Assembly (NCBI GenBank): GCA_938049325.1
Contig: CALICC010000279.1
Coordinates: 1-6,818 of the forward strand
Length of the DNA stretch: 6,818 nt
Source of the DNA: an uncultured Ilumatobacter sp.
GTDB lineage: Bacteria; Actinomycetota; Acidimicrobiia; Acidimicrobiales; Ilumatobacteraceae
Direction of reading: 5' to 3'
Made by a program: the position numbers and the translations under genes. The notes beneath the pieces are model-generated. The model saw nothing but the letters and a program-made list of their open reading frames with translations. It had not been told where the DNA came from and did not search any database. Positions 1 to 5,371 of this stretch are shown here, piece after piece; position 1 is the stretch's first letter, and the number at the start of each line of letters is the position of its first letter.

Positions 1-1847
1 CGCTCATCCTCGCGCCGAACAAGTCGCTGGCAGCTCAGCTCGCGCAAGAGATGCGCGACTTCTTCCCGAACAACCGGGTCGAATACTTCGTTTCGTACTA
101 CGACTACTACCAGCCCGAGGCGTACATCCCGTCGAGCGACACCTTCATCGAGAAGGACTCGTCGGTCAATGATGAGATCGACCGACTGCGCCATTCGGCA
201 ACCGCCGCCTTGTTGACGCGGCGTGACACGATCGTGGTTGCGTCGGTCTCGTGCATCTACGGCATGGGCAACCCCGAGGAATACCGCGGGCATCTGCTCG
301 ACCTCAACGTCGGGGTCGACTACGACATGCGATCGATTCTGCGGCGATTGGTCGACATGCAGTACGACCGCAACGACATGACCCTTGGTCGAGGCAACTT
401 CCGCGTGCGCGGCGACACGATCGAGGTGCACCCCGCGTACGAAGAGAACGTGTTGCGGATCGAGATGTTCGGCGACACGGTCGAGCGGATCACCACCATC
501 GACACCGTGACAGGCGAGAACCTGCGCGACCTCGATCGTGCCTACGTTTTTCCGGCAACGCACTACGCAACGTCAGCCGAACGCCTCCAGACGGCGATGG
601 GCAAGATCGAGCACGAGCTCCAGGTGCGGCTCAAGGAGTTCGAGGAGAATGACCAGTTGCTCGAAGCGCAGCGCCTCCGCATGCGCACCTCCTATGACCT
701 GGAGATGATGAGCGAGGTCGGGTATTGCAATGGCATCGAGAACTATTCGATGCACATGGACGGCCGCGAGTACGGCGAGCCGCCGTTCACCTTGCTCGAC
801 TACTTCCCGGAGAACTACCTGCTCGTCGTCGACGAGAGCCACGTTGCGGTGCCGCAACTGCACGGCCAGTACGCGGGCGACCGAAGCCGCAAAGACATGT
901 TGGTCAACCACGGTTTTCGGTTGCCGTCAGCGCGAGACAATCGTCCACTCACGTTCGAAGAAGTGCTCGAGCGCGTCAACCAGGGCATCTTCGTGTCGGC
1001 GACGCCGTCGGAGTATGAGACGCGTGTCTCCACGAACCTCGTCGAGCAGGTCATCCGGCCGACCGGGTTGATCGACCCCGAGGTGATCGTCAAACCAACC
1101 AAGGGGCAGATCGACGACCTCATGGAGTTGGTCAACGGACGCATCACCAAAGGCGACCGTGTGCTGGTCACGACGCTCACGAAGAAGATGGCGGAGGACC
1201 TCACCGACTATCTCCTCGAGCAGGGGCTGCGGGTTCGATACCTGCACTCGAACATCGACACGATTCAACGCATCGAGATTCTGCGTGCGCTGCGGCTCGG
1301 GGAGTTCGACGTGCTCGTCGGCATCAACCTGCTCCGAGAAGGGCTCGACCTGCCGGAGGTGTCGTTGGTGTGCATCCTCGACGCCGACAAGGAGGGGTTC
1401 TTGCGTTCGGAGACCTCGCTGATTCAGATGATCGGTCGTGCTGCTCGCAACGTCGACGGTCAGGTCGTGATGTACGCCGACAAGATCACCGACTCGATGA
1501 CGAAGGCGATCGAGGTCACGCAGCAGCGACGGAAGTTGCAGATGGCCTACAACGAAGAGCACGGGATCAATCCCGAGACGATTCGCAAGGCCGTCGGCGA
1601 CATCTTGTCGATGCTGCGCGGCGTCGACGACCGTGCACCCGTTCCCGGCAAAGACCGCCGTCGCCAGAAGGAGCGCGACAAAGTTCAGACCGAACTCAAG
1701 AACTTGCCGCAACAAGAACTCACCCGACTCATCCAGACGCTGGAAGAGGAGATGCACGCGGCATCGGCCGATCTCAAGTTCGAGTACGCCGCGAAGCTGC
1801 GCGACGAGATCAACGATCTTCGCCGCCAGGTGGTCGACGCCGGCTGA
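1..1847 (+). CDS. uvrB: UvrABC excinuclease subunit B, 5'-truncated by the window edge
   Basis: UvrB is the damage-verifying, DNA-loading helicase-like subunit of nucleotide excision repair. UvrA delivers it to lesions and it then recruits UvrC for dual incision in the cytoplasm. The reading frame is open from base 3 (LILAPNKSLAAQL), so the ATG at 51 is internal; by alignment from memory to E. coli UvrB about 60 residues, including the Walker A P-loop, lie upstream. Visible in order: the Tyr-rich DNA-clamping beta-hairpin (FVSYYDYYQPEAY, bases ~87-125; the four Tyr match E. coli Y92, Y93, Y95, Y96), the Walker B box VVDESH (~825-842), the SATP motif (~996-1007), GINLLREGLDLPE (~1320-1358), motif VI QMIGRAARN (~1425-1451), and a C-terminal UVR coiled-coil motif (~1716-1829) that contacts UvrC and UvrA. 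Length and motif order match full-length UvrB with no internal disruption. Any SOS-type promoter is outside the window. Confidence 0.98.
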   Translation, partial: LILAPNKSLAAQLAQEMRDFFPNNRVEYFVSYYDYYQPEAYIPSSDTFIEKDSSVNDEIDRLRHSATAALLTRRDTIVVASVSCIYGMGNPEEYRGHLLDLNVGVDYDMRSILRRLVDMQYDRNDMTLGRGNFRVRGDTIEVHPAYEENVLRIEMFGDTVERITTIDTVTGENLRDLDRAYVFPATHYATSAERLQTAMGKIEHELQVRLKEFEENDQLLEAQRLRMRTSYDLEMMSEVGYCNGIENYSMHMDGREYGEPPFTLLDYFPENYLLVVDESHVAVPQLHGQYAGDRSRKDMLVNHGFRLPSARDNRPLTFEEVLERVNQGIFVSATPSEYETRVSTNLVEQVIRPTGLIDPEVIVKPTKGQIDDLMELVNGRITKGDRVLVTTLTKKMAEDLTDYLLEQGLRVRYLHSNIDTIQRIEILRALRLGEFDVLVGINLLREGLDLPEVSLVCILDADKEGFLRSETSLIQMIGRAARNVDGQVVMYADKITDSMTKAIEVTQQRRKLQMAYNEEHGINPETIRKAVGDILSMLRGVDDRAPVPGKDRRRQKERDKVQTELKNLPQQELTRLIQTLEEEMHAASADLKFEYAAKLRDEINDLRRQVVDAG

Positions 1848-1851
1848 CGTC

Positions 1852-1875
1852 GTCGCACGACATGCGTCGTGCGGC
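1852..1875 (+). terminator. GC-rich hairpin after uvrB, candidate terminator without U-tract
   Basis: Four bases after the uvrB stop codon lies a perfect 8-bp inverted repeat, CGCACGAC (1854-1861) and GTCGTGCG (1866-1873), around a 4-base loop ATGC. One G-U and one G-C pair extend it to a 10-bp stem in RNA. No run of T follows, so it is not a textbook intrinsic terminator. U-poor hairpins after stop codons are common in GC-rich actinobacteria, where they may terminate, pause polymerase or protect 3' ends. Position and stem strength support a 3'-end role; termination itself is inferred. Confidence 0.5.
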
Positions 1876-1894
1876 ATGACTCAAGCGGGCGTGG

Positions 1895-4147
1895 TTGTCG
1901 TCCGATGATCCCAATGTGGATCAAGGTCACTCCCCGCTGAGCTTGCGCGGCCGCGTCGTCGCCGCGTGGCGCGAGGATCGGCTCGCCGAGTTCGTCGGAC
2001 CAGAACTGCCGGTGTCGCCGACCGAGCCGATCGTGCGGATTCGCGTGATGGTGTTCGTGGCATTCACCGTGCTCATCGCCTTGTTCGACTCGACGCCCGA
2101 GTGGGGCTTGGTGTTGCCGGTTCTCGGAACGGCGATGGTGGTCCAGCCTCTCGCTGCGAAGCTGTTCAGGACGCGTTCTGGTTGGCTGAACTTCAACGTG
2201 GTTGTCGACGTCGTGGTCAGCCTGATCTTCGCGGGCATCGACGATGGTTTCGCGCTGCTCGTGGTGATGTCGCTGATCGGGCTGGGCACGATGGAGGTCG
2301 CCAGCTCGCCGATCCGGCGTGCGGTGGGAGTCGGCGCCACCCTGACCGTTGGCATCGCGGCCGCGTCCGTGATCGGCAACATCGAACACGTCGAGCGACC
2401 AGCGCTGGTCGCCGCCGTGCTGTTCGCGTTCGCCGCGGTCGTCGGGTACCGGTTCCGAGATCTGGTGCGTCGATCTCGTCGCGACATGCACAGCGCAATT
2501 CATGCAGCCGGTGGTCTCACCCACATGACGGACATGCGGACGCTGCGCTTCGAACTCGGCGGCGACGTCGAACCCATCTTGGGCTTCTCCAACGAGGAGT
2601 GGGTGAAGATCCCACCGTCCAAGATGGTGCACCCCGACGATCTCGCTGGTATGCGGGTCGACGTCGACTCGGTCGTCGACGGACAGATCCTCGACCGCTC
2701 GGGGCGCTTTCGGCATGCGGACGGCGGCTGGGTGTGGATCCGAGACGTGAGCCGCGTCGTGATGCACGAAGGGCGCCCGTTCATGCACGGTCTGTTGATC
2801 GACGTGACCTCCGAGCGAGCGGGACTGGCCGAGGTGACCGACCAGGCGTCCACCGATTCGCTCACGGGGTTGGCCAACCGCCGTGCGTTGATGGAGTCGC
2901 TCGACGTGCACCGGTCGGACGAAAACGCTGCACTGGTGATCATCGACCTCGATCGATTCAAGGAGGTCAATGACACGATGGGCCACGACGCTGGCGATCA
3001 GGTGCTCGTCGAAGTCGCCGATCGACTTCGTTCGTGCTCGCGGCCGGGGGACCTGCTGTGTCGTCTCGGTGGCGACGAATTCGCCATCGTCATGCGCGAT
3101 ATCAGCGACGTGGCGGCGGCAGCCGCGGCGGTCGACCGTTTCGCGTTCGAGGTCGCTCGCCCGATCGAGATCAACGGTGTACGTGTCACCACATCGTTCT
3201 CGGCGGGCATCGCCCCCGGAGTGACTGGACCCAATCGAGCGCTGACGATGCTGCGACACGCCGACGTGGCGATGTATGCAGCCAAGCGCGATCGTGTGAC
3301 GTCGGCGGTGTTCGACGCGCAGTTCGAGGACGAACTCCAGCTTCGGGTGGCCTTGACCGAAGGCATCGACGATGCGCTCGACGACGGCTCCTTGTCGCTG
3401 CACTTCCAGCCCATCGTCGACACCGCGACTGGTGCCATCGTCGGTGCCGAGGGGTTGGCGCGATGGGAGCATCCGCTCTTCGGATTGTTGTTCCCCGGGT
3501 CGTTCCTCGATGTCGTGCTGCTCTCCGAACGATCTGGCGAGTTCTCGCGTGCGATGGTGCGGCACGCGCTGGACATGTGGCAACGCACGGTGGACGTCGG
3601 CACGCCACTGCCGATCTCGGTCAATCTGCCGGTTCCGGTGTTCGAGGACCCTGCGTTCGCTGACTGGTACGCCGCTGAAAGGATTCGTCGGGATTGCGAC
3701 GACGCACATCTCGTGTTCGAGATCAACGAGGGCAACCTGCACCACTCGGGAGCGATGACCGAGGCGATCGACCGTTTCGCCAGCCTGGGCGCCTCGATCT
3801 CGATCGACGACTTCGGAACCGGGCACGCGACGTTCGAGCGGCTCCGGTGGTGGAACGTGGCGCAGCTCAAGGTGGATCGTGAGATGGTGGTTGGTGCCTC
3901 GGTGCATCGACGTGACCTGCAGATCCTCGAGTCGGTTGCCGAATTGGCCTTGAGCCTCGAGTACGAAGTCGTCGCCGAAGGCGTCGAGACCACGGAGCAG
4001 TTCGAACTGCTCCGCGGCTTCGGAGTGACTCGAGTGCAAGGGTGGTTGTTCTCGAAGGCCGTGGTTCCCGATGAGTTCCTTGCGTGTGTGCAAGCCGGTG
4101 GCTTCGTGGAGCACCCGGCTGTGTCCCGCGCTGAGATCACCGTCTGA
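1895..4147 (+). CDS. Membrane-anchored PAS-GGDEF-EAL protein (diguanylate cyclase/c-di-GMP phosphodiesterase)
   Basis: This 750-residue protein should make and/or degrade the second messenger c-di-GMP at the membrane. Residues ~1-45 are polar. About six hydrophobic segments follow (~46-64, 69-88, 101-115, 118-135, 143-160, 168-185), forming an unassigned membrane sensor. A PAS_3-like domain (~205-308) has FRHADGGWVWIRDV and ends in LIDVTSE. The GGDEF domain (~318-475) has DSLTGLANRR, DLDRFKEVND, intact GGDEF at 392-396 and the inhibitory RxxD site (RPGD, 383-386) at the canonical five-residue spacing. The EAL domain (~490-735) reads EGL at 519-521 instead of EAL, but keeps the expected metal, catalytic and loop residues: E519, N577, E609, E612, D638-D639 in DDFGTG, K659, E695 and Q715. 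Both domains therefore look competent, and net activity cannot be read from sequence. The TTG at 1895 is the first possible start after an in-frame stop at 1877; it lacks a clear ribosome binding site, and a GTG at 1916 is an alternative. A hairpin separates it from uvrB. Confidence 0.93.
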   Translation: MSSDDPNVDQGHSPLSLRGRVVAAWREDRLAEFVGPELPVSPTEPIVRIRVMVFVAFTVLIALFDSTPEWGLVLPVLGTAMVVQPLAAKLFRTRSGWLNFNVVVDVVVSLIFAGIDDGFALLVVMSLIGLGTMEVASSPIRRAVGVGATLTVGIAAASVIGNIEHVERPALVAAVLFAFAAVVGYRFRDLVRRSRRDMHSAIHAAGGLTHMTDMRTLRFELGGDVEPILGFSNEEWVKIPPSKMVHPDDLAGMRVDVDSVVDGQILDRSGRFRHADGGWVWIRDVSRVVMHEGRPFMHGLLIDVTSERAGLAEVTDQASTDSLTGLANRRALMESLDVHRSDENAALVIIDLDRFKEVNDTMGHDAGDQVLVEVADRLRSCSRPGDLLCRLGGDEFAIVMRDISDVAAAAAAVDRFAFEVARPIEINGVRVTTSFSAGIAPGVTGPNRALTMLRHADVAMYAAKRDRVTSAVFDAQFEDELQLRVALTEGIDDALDDGSLSLHFQPIVDTATGAIVGAEGLARWEHPLFGLLFPGSFLDVVLLSERSGEFSRAMVRHALDMWQRTVDVGTPLPISVNLPVPVFEDPAFADWYAAERIRRDCDDAHLVFEINEGNLHHSGAMTEAIDRFASLGASISIDDFGTGHATFERLRWWNVAQLKVDREMVVGASVHRRDLQILESVAELALSLEYEVVAEGVETTEQFELLRGFGVTRVQGWLFSKAVVPDEFLACVQAGGFVEHPAVSRAEITV

Positions 4148-4171
4148 GGTCCACGCCCAGGGTCGTACGCT
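4144..4171 (+). promoter_or_regulatory. Candidate promoter giving a leaderless transcript
   Basis: TACGCT at 4166-4171 fits the actinobacterial -10 consensus TANNNT and ends seven bases before the ATG at 4179, so transcription would start at or next to the start codon. A weak -35-like CTGAGG (4144-4149, three matches to TTGACA) sits 16 bases upstream and overlaps the stop codon of the preceding gene. There is no purine-rich ribosome binding site at the usual distance before the ATG, which agrees with a leaderless mRNA. The start site is predicted, not observed. Confidence 0.5.
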
Positions 4172-4178
4172 GGGCGTG
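4152..4178. repeat. Perfect 9-bp inverted repeat abutting the LOG-like gene start
   Basis: CACGCCCAG (4152-4160) and CTGGGCGTG (4170-4178) are perfect reverse complements separated by nine bases that contain the palindrome CGTACG. The repeat begins four bases after the stop codon of the GGDEF/EAL gene and ends at the base before the ATG at 4179. It could be a 3'-end hairpin for the upstream gene, an operator over the downstream promoter, or both. No T-tract follows. The repeat is directly visible; its role is inferred. Confidence 0.6.
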
Positions 4179-5294
4179 ATGCGTGAGCTGCACGACCTGA
4201 CCGAGTTCGATGAACATCTCGAACGGACCGGATCGCTCGACGGCGTCGTGGTGCAGGGAGTCGACCTGTCGCCGCGCTTCGACGTGATCGAAGCCGCGTC
4301 GTGCGTCGGAGCGACGTTTCTCGGTTGCCGACTGTCCGGTGCGGCGCTCGAGCACGTGATCGAGGGAGGCGCAGTGGTGTTTCCACGCCTGCCTGCGTTG
4401 CCGTTCGAGACCTACCGGCCCCGACTGTACGCCCAGGGCGAATTGCTGGCCGGATGGGTGCCGGGCGAGCCTGACTCCTTCGATGACGACGCGCTCGACT
4501 CGCGCATCTACGCGTGGTCGTCGCTCCAGGCCAAGGGCGAGAATCTGCCGGTGCTCGATGCGCTCGCCCGACGGTTGCACGATCACGCGATCGACGACGC
4601 GCTCGGCGAGCATCTTGCCGGTCACCCCGACGTCGTTGCGGTGATGGGCGGACACTCGATGCTCCGCACCGATCCGGAGTTCGCGACCGTTGCCGATCTC
4701 GGGCGATCGATGGCACGAGAGGGGTGGCACGTGGCGACCGGCGGCGGGCCTGGTGCGATGGAAGCAGCCAACCTCGGTGCATGGCTCGCACCGCAACCAG
4801 ACGCAGCGCTCGCGAAGGCACTGGAGATGCTCGCAACCGAAACCGACTACCGGCAAGCTGACGGCTACCTCTCAGCAGGGCAGTCCGTGCTCGACCAATT
4901 CCCTGGTGGCGCCGAGAGTTTGGCGGTGCCGACGTGGTTCTATGGTCACGAACCCACGAACCAGTTCGCCACCCACGTGGCGAAGTACTTCGCGAACTCA
5001 ATTCGTGAAGACGGACTCCTCGCCATCGCGACACGTGGCGTGGTGTTCTCGCCGGGCGCTGCGGGAACCACGCAGGAAGTGTTTCAGGACGCCACACAGA
5101 ACCACTACGCGGTGTTCGGATCGATCAGCCCGATGGTGTTCCTCGACGCATCGTTCTGGCGCGAAGAACTTCCCGCCGAGCCACTGTTGCGCAAGCTTGC
5201 GGGTGATCGACCGTACGCCGACCTCATCGGCGTCGCCGACACCGCCGACGAGGCCATGCGATTTCTTCGTGAGCACCCGCCCCGCGACGCTTGA
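4179..5294 (+). CDS. LOG/PpnN-like Rossmann-fold nucleotide-binding protein
   Basis: This is a 371-residue cytosolic protein whose C-terminal half belongs to the LOG superfamily, often mislabelled 'lysine decarboxylase'. Characterised members cleave nucleoside 5'-monophosphates (cytokinin-activating LOG, PpnN/YgdH). Residues ~150-310 form the core: VVAVMGGHS (152-160), GGGPGAMEAAN (188-198, very like PpnN) and SPGAAGTTQE (291-300), which corresponds to the family signature PGGxGTxxE with the second Gly replaced by Ala; the catalytic-type Glu (E300) remains. Residues 1-~145 are an extension with an AXFLGCXL stretch (45-52) reminiscent of pentapeptide repeats, as I recall for actinobacterial homologues. 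The substrate is unknown. The open frame extends upstream into the preceding gene (ATG 4071), but that part overlaps PAS-GGDEF-EAL coding sequence and does not resemble the family. I choose ATG 4179, seven bases after a -10-like hexamer; the in-frame GTG at 4176 is the alternative. It converges with the membrane-protein gene downstream. Confidence 0.85.
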   Translation: MRELHDLTEFDEHLERTGSLDGVVVQGVDLSPRFDVIEAASCVGATFLGCRLSGAALEHVIEGGAVVFPRLPALPFETYRPRLYAQGELLAGWVPGEPDSFDDDALDSRIYAWSSLQAKGENLPVLDALARRLHDHAIDDALGEHLAGHPDVVAVMGGHSMLRTDPEFATVADLGRSMAREGWHVATGGGPGAMEAANLGAWLAPQPDAALAKALEMLATETDYRQADGYLSAGQSVLDQFPGGAESLAVPTWFYGHEPTNQFATHVAKYFANSIREDGLLAIATRGVVFSPGAAGTTQEVFQDATQNHYAVFGSISPMVFLDASFWREELPAEPLLRKLAGDRPYADLIGVADTADEAMRFLREHPPRDA

Positions 5295-5295
5295 T

Positions 5296-5347
5296 CGCTG
5301 CGCCGCGCACGTCCAGCGCGTTTGGCCCTGGGTCCTTTCGGTCCCGG
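5296..5347. terminator. Cluster of weak hairpins between convergent genes
   Basis: The 77-base gap between the LOG-like and membrane-protein genes contains several imperfect foldbacks. CGCGC (5304-5308) pairs with GCGCG (5316-5320) across seven bases and is followed by TTT. Alternatively CGCTG (5296-5300) pairs with CAGCG (5314-5318). CTGGGTCC (5328-5335) pairs with GGTCCCGG (5340-5347) around TTTC, with one T-T mismatch and one G-U pair. Their place between two converging genes suits termination in both directions, but no stem is strong and no long T-tract is present on either strand. Confidence 0.3.
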
Positions 5348-5371
5348 CACCCGCGCTACCCAGTGGCGACG

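Noticed and set aside
927..1877. 316-codon minus-strand open frame inside uvrB
   Set aside because: Mirror of conserved UvrB codons; no motif, no promoter or ribosome binding site.
1685..4114. 809-codon open frame on the minus strand opposite the uvrB end and the GGDEF/EAL gene
   Set aside because: The translation is His/Arg/Asp-rich with no domain, and the opposite strand encodes well-conserved proteins; long antisense open frames are expected at this GC content.
4071..4178. Upstream extension of the LOG-like gene to ATG 4071
   Set aside because: It would overlap 77 bases of the GGDEF/EAL gene, the extra residues do not look like the family, and a good -10 element points to ATG 4179.
2998..5097. 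699-codon minus-strand open frame
   Set aside because: It is Arg/Ser/Thr-rich low-complexity translation spanning two real plus-strand genes and the gap between them; a shadow frame.
4179..5294. Annotation as lysine decarboxylase
   Set aside because: This is a known historical mislabel for LOG-superfamily proteins; the motifs are nucleotide-binding and there is no PLP-dependent decarboxylase fold.
1..5294. A single uvrB - c-di-GMP - LOG operon linking DNA damage to second-messenger control
   Set aside because: Orientation and spacing allow it, but hairpins follow the first two genes and the third has its own likely promoter; adjacency alone is not evidence of a system.
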